A stretch of 47,989 nucleotides of DNA from Acidimicrobiia bacterium (GTDB lineage: Bacteria; Actinomycetota; Acidimicrobiia; Spongiisociales; UBA5794): contig JASJAS010000032.1 of the NCBI GenBank assembly GCA_030066875.1, positions 1 to 47,989 on the forward strand. Direction: 5' to 3'. Made by a program: the position numbers and the translations under genes. The notes beneath the pieces were generated by a model, which had not been told where the DNA came from, did no database searches, and worked only from the letters and a program-made list of their open reading frames with translations. Shown piece after piece: positions 35,571 to 43,039 of this stretch; positions within the stretch are counted from its first letter, which is position 1, and each line of letters begins with the position of its first letter.

Positions 35571-36164
35571 TCAAAAACTGGGTGGGGTGACAACACCGAG
35601 CACAACAGCGTCGGTCTCGGTCGGGTTGTGATACCAATGGCTTTTGCCTGAGTCGTATGTGATTGCGTCACCTTCCTCGAGCGTGAACAACTCGTCGTCG
35701 ACCGTGATCTGGAGCAAATCCCCGCTGACCAGATATACGCACTCTTCGCCTTCGTGTTGGAACGGGGCTTCTTCGTTGGTGAACCCTGGAGGAACGGAGG
35801 TCTTTAGGACCTCGAGCTTGCCCTGGAGGTTTGGGGTCAAGAGCTGCCAGGCGAGGCCGTTCTCTCCAAGCTGCAGCAGTTTGCGCTCGTGGCGTCTGAC
35901 TACATCGGCCGCGGTCTTCTGTTCCCCGCCGTCGGCGGAGAGAAGGTCGCCGACCTTCAAGCCGAGTGCCTGGCTGATGCGGTAGAGCGTACGGAACGAT
36001 GGGTTGCCCTGGCCGCGTTCGACCTCACTGATCAGGCCCGCGCTCACCCCTGCAGCCGCGGCGAGCTCCTTTACGGTGAAACGGCCGCTGCGAGCTTCGC
36101 GCAGGCGTAGCCCCAGACCAGCGACGTCGGCGTGAACAGCCTCGGGGGGTTGTTCGAGCGCCAT
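35571..36164 (-). CDS. XRE-family regulator with C-terminal cupin domain
   Basis: 197 aa. N-terminal HTH (about 12-75): LRLREARSGRFTVKELAAAA, GVSAGLISEVERGQGNPSFR, TLYRISQALGLKVGDLL. C-terminal cupin_2 domain (about 105-190): EEAPFQHEGEECVYLVSGDL with the usual Glu/His metal-binding pattern, then DAITYDSGKSHWYHNPT. Such proteins sense a small ligand and regulate amino-acid, polyamine or peptide use. It heads the six-gene peptide importer unit, suggesting that its ligand derives from the imported substrate. Two palindromes lie just upstream. Confidence 0.93.
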   Translation of the reverse strand: MALEQPPEAVHADVAGLGLRLREARSGRFTVKELAAAAGVSAGLISEVERGQGNPSFRTLYRISQALGLKVGDLLSADGGEQKTAADVVRRHERKLLQLGENGLAWQLLTPNLQGKLEVLKTSVPPGFTNEEAPFQHEGEECVYLVSGDLLQITVDDELFTLEEGDAITYDSGKSHWYHNPTETDAVVLGVVTPPSF

Positions 36165-36175
36165 GCCCTCCCCAT

Positions 36176-36207
36176 TCGGTTTATTGAACCGAGTTTCACT
36201 TTAGTGA
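36176..36207. promoter_or_regulatory. Palindromes upstream of the XRE-cupin gene
   Basis: Two inverted repeats: TCGGTT / AACCGA around 5 nt (36176-36192), and TCACT / AGTGA around TT (36196-36207). They lie 12-43 bp upstream of the regulator's ATG, next to its GGGGAGG ribosome site, in a locally AT-rich stretch. They are candidate operators for autoregulation of the whole peptide importer unit. Confidence 0.5.
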
Positions 36208-36259
36208 TCGCAGCTATGCGCTGTCCAAGGGTGCGCCGGAGACGGCGACGCGACTCTGA

Positions 36260-36859
36260 TCAGTAGGCCCGGCTGCGAGTGAAAGGGACAAACCGGACGC
36301 CGCCGAGGTTGGCACGCTCATACTCGTTGTCTGGCTTGCGGGTGTAGCGCCACAGAGTCTGCAGGCCTCCGGCAGGTCCCAGTGGGATGATTAGGGATGC
36401 GCCGATGTCGAGCTGGTCGAGCAATGCCCGCGGAGGGATGTCGGGGGCTGCCGTGACCACTATGCCGTTGTAGGGGGCGTGCTCGGGCCAGCCGTGGTAG
36501 CCGTCCCCGATGGTTACTTCGACGTTGTAGCTGAGGTCGTCGAGGACGGCGGTAGCCCGCGTGGCCAGCTCCGGAATGATCTCGACGCTGTAGACCTTGC
36601 ACCCCATTTCGGCGAGCACCGCCGCCTGGAACCCCGAGCCGGTACCGATTTCCAATACTTTGTCGCCGGGTCCGACCGCGAGCGCCTGGCTCATGATGGC
36701 CACCATGTACGGCTGCGAGATGGTCTGACCGTGTCCGATCGGAAGCGGGTAGTCACCGTCGGCCTCATCGATCAGGTGTGGGGGGACGAATCGATAGCGA
36801 GGAACCGTCTGCATTGCCCGCAGGACGTTGGGATCGGTGATTTCCGGGGGAGAGCTCAT
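36260..36859 (-). CDS. pcm: Protein-L-isoaspartate O-methyltransferase
   Basis: Repairs isoaspartyl residues in aged proteins by SAM-dependent methylation; cytosolic. 199 aa, usual length. Family blocks: AMQTVPRYRFVPPHL, PLPIGHGQTISQPYMVAIM (substrate site), the SAM motif VLEIGTGSGFQAAVLAEMG, then YNGIVVTAAPDIPP and LIIPLGPAGG. The upstream same-strand gene encodes an exported protein and ends 18 bp before. Confidence 0.95.
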   Translation of the reverse strand: MSSPPEITDPNVLRAMQTVPRYRFVPPHLIDEADGDYPLPIGHGQTISQPYMVAIMSQALAVGPGDKVLEIGTGSGFQAAVLAEMGCKVYSVEIIPELATRATAVLDDLSYNVEVTIGDGYHGWPEHAPYNGIVVTAAPDIPPRALLDQLDIGASLIIPLGPAGGLQTLWRYTRKPDNEYERANLGGVRFVPFTRSRAY

Positions 36860-36877
36860 AGTCTTCCTCGGGTGTTG

Positions 36878-37885
36878 CTAGCCGTCGAGCGACGAACGGA
36901 CCTCGACGGTCTCCCAACCAAAAGTGTATTGGTTCATGAGCAGGTTCGGATCGATCTCGAGGACGATCCCGTCCGGGTCAACTGCCTGTCCGCTCCATCG
37001 GGTTTCGATGGTGAAGGGGTGTAGAGCACGGCTCTCGTACTGAAAGGTGTAGACGGGGCTGTCGACCGAGCCGGCGCAAAGCTCGAGGATTTCGGGATCG
37101 GGGTCGGGGCACTCCCTGACGAGGTCCCAGGATCCGTCGCTGTCGATGTCGACCCGGATCTCGGTGAGCCAGATGTCGAGGGTGAGGCTGTAGCTGATAC
37201 CGCTGGTGGGGAGGTCGACACTGAACCCGTCACGGGTACGGTCGGTTCCAGCGAGGACGTCGTACCAAACGTGGTTGTCGAGACCAACCAGGGTCCGATA
37301 TTGCGGATAGGTGGCGCGGATGGGGGGCGGTACGTAGCTTCGGTCCCGTACGAGGTCGAGCCAGGGGTCGCGTTCGATGACAACGAGGCAGTAGAGGCCG
37401 TTGCGGTCCTCGAAGTCGAAGTCCCAACTCCGCGATGTCTGCCCAAGGAAGGCGTCCCGAACTGCGTAGGAGGCAAGGACGGCTATGCGGTCCTCGGAGG
37501 AGCAATCGCCGCGTGCGATGTAGGCGTCTTGGATACAGGAGCGGCTGGAGAAAAGCGCCACGTCGCCGAAGAGGCCGGGGTCGGCACCGAGCATGTTCAC
37601 CACGTAGTCGTGGTAGATGCTGTCGCTGTTGAACCCGGCGACGGTGTCGTCCACGTCAAGTATGACGACATCGTCGTACCACTCCTGCGGGTACCAACAC
37701 CGCAACGCCCGGCTGGCAACTAGGTAGGCGCCACGCGAATCGACCCAGAGGGTTCCGTCGACCCGGGCCGGGTTGACGATGGTGACCTCGGAGTTGGCGT
37801 CGCTCTCGTCAATTGCGGACGCTGGCGTAGCCGTGAGGGCAGACCACGCTAGAAGCATTGAGACAATCACGAGGTTCCGTCTCAT
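36878..37885 (-). CDS. Hypothetical secreted protein
   Basis: 335 aa. Cleavable signal peptide MRRNLVIVSMLLAWSALTATPASA, with AxA cleavage near residue 24. The mature part is rich in Asp, Tyr and Trp, has six or more Cys, and a closing beta-rich segment (TFQYESRALHPFTIETRW). DVDDT occurs near residue 80 but the surroundings are not HAD-like. ATG 37885 overlaps the stop of the upstream lipoprotein gene (ATGA), so they are coupled and probably act together. No known family. Confidence 0.75.
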   Translation of the reverse strand: MRRNLVIVSMLLAWSALTATPASAIDESDANSEVTIVNPARVDGTLWVDSRGAYLVASRALRCWYPQEWYDDVVILDVDDTVAGFNSDSIYHDYVVNMLGADPGLFGDVALFSSRSCIQDAYIARGDCSSEDRIAVLASYAVRDAFLGQTSRSWDFDFEDRNGLYCLVVIERDPWLDLVRDRSYVPPPIRATYPQYRTLVGLDNHVWYDVLAGTDRTRDGFSVDLPTSGISYSLTLDIWLTEIRVDIDSDGSWDLVRECPDPDPEILELCAGSVDSPVYTFQYESRALHPFTIETRWSGQAVDPDGIVLEIDPNLLMNQYTFGWETVEVRSSLDG

Positions 37886-38619
37886 GGTTGTCGGCCCGTC
37901 CATTCAACCGGCACCATCGTGGCCAGTTCCTCATCTGATATCGGTTCTGAGGGCAGCGCATCGGCGTAGCGCCACAGGCCGTCGGTGCCTCGGCGCAGGG
38001 TGAATTCGCTGACACGTCGGTTCCAACCGTCGTATGTCTTGACCAGCTGGCCGCTGGCGTTGGAGATGATTTGCGTCTCGCGGAGGTCTGCCACACGCAC
38101 CACTGCTGTTCTGTTCTCGGACGCGACTACTTCGATCCCAAGTGTCTCAACGCCGGGATCGGTGTAGCGCCACCCTGGGTTGTCGGTGAGTTCGAGGAAG
38201 CCAACCGTGATGCGGTCCCAATAGGGATAGCCGGGCTCGAATAGCAGTGACACCATCTCGTCTGCGGAACTTGTTGGGTTTCCTTCGAGAAACACGAATA
38301 GGTCGCGCAACTCCATGGCGATGTAGAAAGCGTTCTCCCCCGTCGTGTCGAAGTCGTCGATCGAATCCCGGTTTACGTCCGACACCAAGACCTCGGGCCG
38401 CGCCGGCACCTCGACCGTGGTCGGTGGTGCCTGCGTCGTTGTCGTCGCAGTGCTGGTCGCCTCCGGGGGAGGGGCTGTGGTGGTCGAGGCGGGTCCGCTT
38501 GCCGGCGTGACGGTGGTGGAGGCGGCCGTGTCGGCGCCGTCGCCGGAACATGCCGAAACGATGAGAAACCCCGCAAGCAACAGAGCCCGGCGCATCGCCG
38601 GTGCCGTCCTTCCCACCAT
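37882..38619 (-). CDS. Hypothetical lipoprotein
   Basis: About 245 aa from ATG 38619; ATG 38595 would also leave a full signal. Signal MRRALLLAGFLIVSAC with lipobox VSAC-S, a long Thr/Ala/Pro linker (about 30-75), then a domain with NTF2/SnoaL-like feel (ENAFYIAMELRDLFVFLEGN; AVVRVADLRETQIISNASGQ; WRYADALP at the end). No named family. Coupled to the secreted protein downstream. Confidence 0.72.
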   Translation of the reverse strand: MVGRTAPAMRRALLLAGFLIVSACSGDGADTAASTTVTPASGPASTTTAPPPEATSTATTTTQAPPTTVEVPARPEVLVSDVNRDSIDDFDTTGENAFYIAMELRDLFVFLEGNPTSSADEMVSLLFEPGYPYWDRITVGFLELTDNPGWRYTDPGVETLGIEVVASENRTAVVRVADLRETQIISNASGQLVKTYDGWNRRVSEFTLRRGTDGLWRYADALPSEPISDEELATMVPVEWTGRQP

Positions 38620-38659
38620 GCAGGCATTATGGCAGCACCTGGGTGGTACTAACAAGTAG

Positions 38660-38672
38660 ATTGTATAACAAT
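38660..38672. promoter_or_regulatory. AT-rich palindrome upstream of the lipoprotein pair
   Basis: ATTGT / ACAAT around three bases, within the most AT-rich stretch of the window (about 38650-38690), roughly 40 bp before the lipoprotein start. It is likely the promoter of the two-gene unit and may carry an operator. Confidence 0.35.
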
Positions 38673-38694
38673 ATTTAAAGTACTATGACCGTAA

Positions 38695-39723
38695 CTACCA
38701 GCGTGCTTGGTGCTCCTCGGCCCACCCGACCAGCCCGTCGATCTGGACATCGTTTCCATCGTCGTCTGCCACAGTGCCGGAGTAGTGGCCGAACATCTGG
38801 TGCACCTCGGAGCGGATTACCAACAGGTTGGTCTTCGCCGTCCGGTCGAGGAATGGAGTGAAGGTCAGTTCGACCCTCTCGGACCGCATCCGCCACGCTC
38901 TCATGAAGTTGGCGGTGTCGTATTCGAAGTTGACTTCGCCGAGCTTGTGGATGCGGCGGTCAAGCAACAGCGTATTCTCCGTAGCCGCTGAGGTGTCGCC
39001 GAAGCCGAAGCCGAGGTTGAGCCCGACCCGTCGCCCGTCGGCTAGGAATCCCGATGCGCTGGCCCACACCCACCGCGAGCTGTACTCCCAAACACCCCGC
39101 CCCCAGTCCAGGTTGCCGGAGCTAGTTGCAGGATCGACTGCGGTCGTTGTGTCTCCGATGCGAATTGTTCCCGTCACCGGAATGCAGTTGATCTTGCGGT
39201 TGTAGTAGAACCGCCGTTCTCCGATGGGGATGACGATCACGGTCGACTCGTGGTCGGGTTCTACCGCATATGTGAGGTCCGCCTCGAGCGGCCTGCCGCC
39301 GAAGTCGTCCCACCTCACCTCGACACTTCGTTGGTCATCGACAACATCGAACAGAAGGCGTGCCCTCCTGCCGCTCCACGAGCTGCGACTTTGGTCGCTG
39401 TTGCGGGGAAGCTCGACGCCACGTCCCAGCGGAATCGTCATCGTGTCTTCCACGTAGGTCGCATGCTCGTAGTCGACCCGGTACACGAACACCTGGCCGG
39501 CATATCCCAGATCGGCGATCGTCGCTGAGAAGTAGCCGTCGGGTTGCGAAACTCCGTAGTAGTCCCAGCGCTTGATCCGGAACCGCTGCAGGGGTCTTAT
39601 CCGATAGAAACGGACGTCTTCCAGGTTGCAGTCGAGCAATGGTTGCCGCGCCCAGCCGACTTGGCGCAGGCCGCCGTCGGAGTCGACCAGGGCCGACGAT
39701 TCGACAATCTCGTGCTGGGTCAT
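38695..39723 (-). CDS. DUF2804 domain protein
   Basis: 342 aa, no signal peptide. Matches the DUF2804 pattern: early WARQPLLDCN and RFRIKRWDYYGV, then a beta-rich body with SSGNLDWGRGVWEYSSRWVW and GRRVGLNLGFGF, ending in KTNLLVIRSEVHQMFGHYSG. The family resembles lipocalin-like/hydroxyneurosporene-synthase-type barrels; function is unknown. Divergent from dinB, with the SOS box nearer to dinB. Confidence 0.87.
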   Translation of the reverse strand: MTQHEIVESSALVDSDGGLRQVGWARQPLLDCNLEDVRFYRIRPLQRFRIKRWDYYGVSQPDGYFSATIADLGYAGQVFVYRVDYEHATYVEDTMTIPLGRGVELPRNSDQSRSSWSGRRARLLFDVVDDQRSVEVRWDDFGGRPLEADLTYAVEPDHESTVIVIPIGERRFYYNRKINCIPVTGTIRIGDTTTAVDPATSSGNLDWGRGVWEYSSRWVWASASGFLADGRRVGLNLGFGFGDTSAATENTLLLDRRIHKLGEVNFEYDTANFMRAWRMRSERVELTFTPFLDRTAKTNLLVIRSEVHQMFGHYSGTVADDDGNDVQIDGLVGWAEEHQARW

Positions 39724-39812
39724 CAGCTTGCTCCCGGTCGTGATGGGGAAACGCTAACCGCCGCGATCAACGGCACAGAATCGGGCGAGAGGAAGAAGAA
39801 GCTCGACCTGGC

Positions 39813-39832
39813 AATCGAACATATGTTCGATT
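39813..39832. promoter_or_regulatory. LexA-binding SOS box upstream of dinB
   Basis: Perfect 20-bp palindrome AATCGAACATATGTTCGATT. Its core matches the actinobacterial/Gram-positive LexA consensus CGAAC-N4-GTTCG. It ends 12 bp before the dinB ATG, so LexA would block transcription until DNA damage. Confidence 0.9.
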
Positions 39833-39844
39833 AGGGTGTGCGAC

Positions 39845-41092
39845 ATGGCTGAGACGGCCGCTATCCTTCACGCCGATCTGGACGCCTTCTATGCCTCGGT
39901 CGAGCAGCTGCTCGACCCGTCGCTGCGAGGCAAGCCGATCGCGGTCGGTGGCGGTGTGGTGCTGGCCGCCTCCTACGAAGCCAAGGCCTTCGGTGTCCGC
40001 GGCGGCATGCCCGGGCGGATGGCTCGAGAACTCTGTCCGCAACTCCAGTTCGTCGGTGGGCACTACAAGGAGTACCAGCGCCTCGGTGACCAGTCCATCG
40101 AGGTTATTCGGGACTTCACACCGCTCATCGAACGCATCTCAATCGATGAGGCATTCGCCGACGTATCTGGCTCGATCCACCTGTTCGGCAAGCCGTCGTC
40201 GATGGGGGAGATCATCCGGCGGCGAGTTCGTGACGAGGTTGGGCTCCCGATCTCGATCGGTGTTGCCCGAACCAAGCACCTCGCCAAGATCGGCTCGCAG
40301 GTGGCCAAGCCCGACGGAATGGTGGTGGTAGAGCCCGACACCGAACTCGAGTTTCTTCACGATTTGCCGGTCGGGTTGATGTGGGGAGTCGGGCCGGTCA
40401 CCAAGCAACGACTGGCTGAAATGGGGATCCACACCATTGGTGAGCTTGCGGAGACTCCGGGCCGCTCGCTGCAGCGGTTGCTCGGGCGCGCCGTCGGCGG
40501 CAAGCTCGGGGCCCTTGCCTGGAACCGGGACCCACGGGAAATCGAAACCCACCACCGCGCAAAGTCCGTGAGTGCCCAGTCGGCCATGGGGCGCAAGCCT
40601 GCGACCGAGGACGTCATCGGACCGACGCTCCGCCATCTGGCGGACCGGGTGGCGACCCGAATGCGGGCCAAGAACCGTGCGGGTCGCACCGTCACGGTGC
40701 GGGTACGGTTCACCGATCTGCGGGCCGTCACCCGTTCGATCACACTCCCCGCGGCGATTTCAGCGACTGTGATCCTCGCCGAAGTCGCCAAAGACCTGGT
40801 CTACACGGCGCTTGCCGACCATCCTCAGGAAGACGAGATCTCGCTGCTGGCAATTGCCGTTTCGCACCTCGAGGACGATGCGGTGCTGCAGCTCGAACTG
40901 CCCTTTGAACTCGACCATGAGGAGCGCCGCCCGGGAACCCACAAGGGCGCGGCCCGATGGGTACTCGATCGGTCGGTTGACCAGGTGCGAGACAAGTTCG
41001 GACGCGAGTCGGTCGGCTACGGCTCGGTCGAGTTGGGCGAACGTAGGTCGATTCCGGATGAGTTCCGCGAGTTGGCGGAGCGGCCCGTCTAG
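39845..41092 (+). CDS. dinB: DNA polymerase IV (Y-family translesion polymerase)
   Basis: Error-prone polymerase that copies past damaged bases. 415 aa from ATG 39845 (GTG at 39836 would add three residues). Catalytic blocks: ILHADLDAFYASVEQ (first Asp ligand), GGVVLAASYEAKAFGVRGGM, and SIDEAFADVSG with the Asp-Glu pair; then the HhH thumb (LMWGVGPVTKQRLAEMGIHT) and little finger. No clear beta-clamp motif at the end (ERPV). Its TAG stop shares CTAG with the convergent PPOX gene. Confidence 0.96.
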   Translation: MAETAAILHADLDAFYASVEQLLDPSLRGKPIAVGGGVVLAASYEAKAFGVRGGMPGRMARELCPQLQFVGGHYKEYQRLGDQSIEVIRDFTPLIERISIDEAFADVSGSIHLFGKPSSMGEIIRRRVRDEVGLPISIGVARTKHLAKIGSQVAKPDGMVVVEPDTELEFLHDLPVGLMWGVGPVTKQRLAEMGIHTIGELAETPGRSLQRLLGRAVGGKLGALAWNRDPREIETHHRAKSVSAQSAMGRKPATEDVIGPTLRHLADRVATRMRAKNRAGRTVTVRVRFTDLRAVTRSITLPAAISATVILAEVAKDLVYTALADHPQEDEISLLAIAVSHLEDDAVLQLELPFELDHEERRPGTHKGAARWVLDRSVDQVRDKFGRESVGYGSVELGERRSIPDEFRELAERPV

Positions 41093-41559
41093 CCGTCGTC
41101 GGCCAACCTTGCAGGGAATCCGCCGCTGGCGATGGGGCCCCAGCTGTCGATTCTGATGCGGATCAACGACTTGCCCTGATTGAGCATCGCCTCCCGGTAT
41201 TCGTCCCAGTCGGGATGCTCGCCGGCGATGTTGCGGTAGTACTCCACCAGCGGTTCGACCGAGTCGGGCAGGTCGATTACCTCAGCGGTGCCGTGGATCT
41301 GGACCCACTCGCCACCGAAATCATCGGACATGACGCAAACCGATACCGTCGGATTGCGACGGATGTTGTGCACCTTGGCGCGTTCGGGGTAGGTCGAAAT
41401 CACCAGGCGGGCGTTGTCGTCGACCCCCATGGTGTTCGGGGACATCTGGGGACTACCGTCCCGGCGAATGGTCGACAGGATGACGTTGTGACGCGGTCGA
41501 ACGAAATCCAGCAGTTGCTCGCGGCCGACCGTCGTGTTGGTTGCGATCTTGCGTGCCAT
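41089..41559 (-). CDS. PPOX-class F420-dependent oxidoreductase
   Basis: 156 aa split-barrel protein. RHNVILSTIRRDGSPQMSPN is the family start; LVISTYPERAKVHNIRRNPT and VSVCVMSDDFGGEWVQIHGT are the cofactor-binding blocks. Members bind FMN, heme or, in actinobacteria, F420. With the deazaflavin-type protein at 27622 it suggests the cell makes F420. No operon partner. Confidence 0.9.
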   Translation of the reverse strand: MARKIATNTTVGREQLLDFVRPRHNVILSTIRRDGSPQMSPNTMGVDDNARLVISTYPERAKVHNIRRNPTVSVCVMSDDFGGEWVQIHGTAEVIDLPDSVEPLVEYYRNIAGEHPDWDEYREAMLNQGKSLIRIRIDSWGPIASGGFPARLADDG

Positions 41560-41600
41560 TCGCCCAGCTTATCGCCAACGACTCATGAATCTGGATGGTG

Positions 41601-42941
41601 CTATTCCGTCAGCTTCGGGCCAGCGACCTCCCACACCTGGGACGGGCTGACGTAGCAAAGGCCGGTCATCCCGACCCCGCCCCGTGCCGGCCATACATCG
41701 TGAGCCCATGCCCCGGCGAAGGCCTGGCTCGAGGGTAGCCACCAATCCGGCACACCAGGCTCAGCCGCGGCCAGGAACGCGTCGAAATCGGCCCTGGTGG
41801 TACCTGCGTCGTAGACGCCGGTGACGAGCAGGAGGAAGTCGTCGCTCTCGTTGTCCAGGCGGATCCAGAAGTTGTTGGGGAGCGGGTCGGGGCCTTCATA
41901 GGTACACGTGGTGCCGTCCCAGGTGAGTACCCCATCGGGCTCCCACGCGGGAACGCCGGTATCGCCGGTTCCGATGATGGCTTGGTAGAAGTGATCTTCG
42001 AAGGCTGCCGCATCGGCAGAAGTGGCTACGCGTGTCGATCGACCCGCCGGGTCTTCGACAGTCGCACCGTCGGCATTGATGGTCAGCAATCGATCTTCGA
42101 TGGTCACCACCGACTCGTCTCTCGCCACTACGGCGGTGAGTTCATCCCAGTGGTAGAGGCCGCCGAACAGCGGCGATGCTTCCAAGTAGTCGGCCACGAA
42201 CTGCGATACCAGCGAGACGTCTCGATGCTTGGCGGCCACGTCGTAGAGATACGGCGTGACCGGCACAGCATTAGTCGCGTCGAGCGGCACCAGCGTTATC
42301 GGGATGTCGGTCTGGAAAACGATGTCGGCCGCCTTCGGGTCTGCCCATATATTGAATTCGGCGTCCCAGTGGTCGATGACGTTGCCGCCGACGTCGACGG
42401 CGCCGCCCATCAGATACATCATTTCGACATCGTCGAGCACATCGGGGTCCGCCTCCACAGCCTCGGCGAGGTTGGTTAGGGGGCCTAGGGCGACGATGAC
42501 TACCCCCGCCCCTGCGGAGTCGATGGCATCGGCCAGCAACGCCGGCGCATCGAGGTCGGAGAGCGGCCGCGGTTCAGGAAGAGCGACTCCGCCGAGAGCG
42601 TCGGCAGAGTCTCGCCACATCGCCGGAGCTTCGTTGTTTCCTTCGAGCGGTGTCGTTCGACCGCAGGCGACGGGAATCTCGGGTGCCTCGATCCGCTCCA
42701 GCATTGCCGCGGTGTTCTCGGCAGCGGCGGGACAGCGGGCGATGCCGGTGCCAGACATGGTGAGCGCAACTACCTCGACGTCGGGCTGCTGCAGCAAGTA
42801 CAGGATCGCCTTGATGTCGTCGAATGCGCCGTCGCTGTCGACGATGACTCTGGTGATGTCATCGGAGCCGGCGTCATCGCCGCATCCGGCGGCCAGCGAA
42901 ACCAGCAAGCAGAGCAGCACGAGAACCCGCGGAACACCCAT
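41601..42941 (-). CDS. Lipoprotein nucleoside hydrolase (IUNH family)
   Basis: 446 aa. Lipobox SLAAGC-G (Cys about 20), then an inosine-uridine-type nucleoside hydrolase domain: VDSDGAFDDIKAILYLL is the Ca2+-binding Asp cluster (DSD variant of DTDxGxDD), VALGPLTNLAEAV, MGGAVDVGGN, DAEFNIWADPKAADIVF. A C-terminal extra domain (about 320-446) holds Cys and Trp residues. ATG 42941 with GGAGGT upstream; a much longer open reading across the neighbour is spurious. Outer-face location implies nucleoside scavenging from the medium. Confidence 0.9.
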   Translation of the reverse strand: MGVPRVLVLLCLLVSLAAGCGDDAGSDDITRVIVDSDGAFDDIKAILYLLQQPDVEVVALTMSGTGIARCPAAAENTAAMLERIEAPEIPVACGRTTPLEGNNEAPAMWRDSADALGGVALPEPRPLSDLDAPALLADAIDSAGAGVVIVALGPLTNLAEAVEADPDVLDDVEMMYLMGGAVDVGGNVIDHWDAEFNIWADPKAADIVFQTDIPITLVPLDATNAVPVTPYLYDVAAKHRDVSLVSQFVADYLEASPLFGGLYHWDELTAVVARDESVVTIEDRLLTINADGATVEDPAGRSTRVATSADAAAFEDHFYQAIIGTGDTGVPAWEPDGVLTWDGTTCTYEGPDPLPNNFWIRLDNESDDFLLLVTGVYDAGTTRADFDAFLAAAEPGVPDWWLPSSQAFAGAWAHDVWPARGGVGMTGLCYVSPSQVWEVAGPKLTE

Positions 42942-43009
42942 AACCACCTCCGTCGAACTCCTCATTGTCGCGCCGCAGGCATTAGCTGGGAAGTCCACAG
43001 CTCCGCCCC

Positions 43010-43026
43010 CAGATCCGCAAGAACGG
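43010..43026 (-). repeat. Half copy of the palindromic repeat element
   Basis: The minus strand reads CCGTTCTTGCGGATCTG, 17 of 17 bases identical to the left arm of the 27131-27209 element. It lies 14 bp after the acyltransferase stop, in the same left-arm orientation relative to that gene. No matching right arm follows. Confidence 0.65.
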
Positions 43027-43039
43027 TGAGTAGGGTCGC

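Noticed and set aside
36878-37885. HAD phosphatase motif DVDDT in the secreted protein
   Set aside because: No other HAD motifs follow in order and the protein is exported and cysteine-containing; likely chance.
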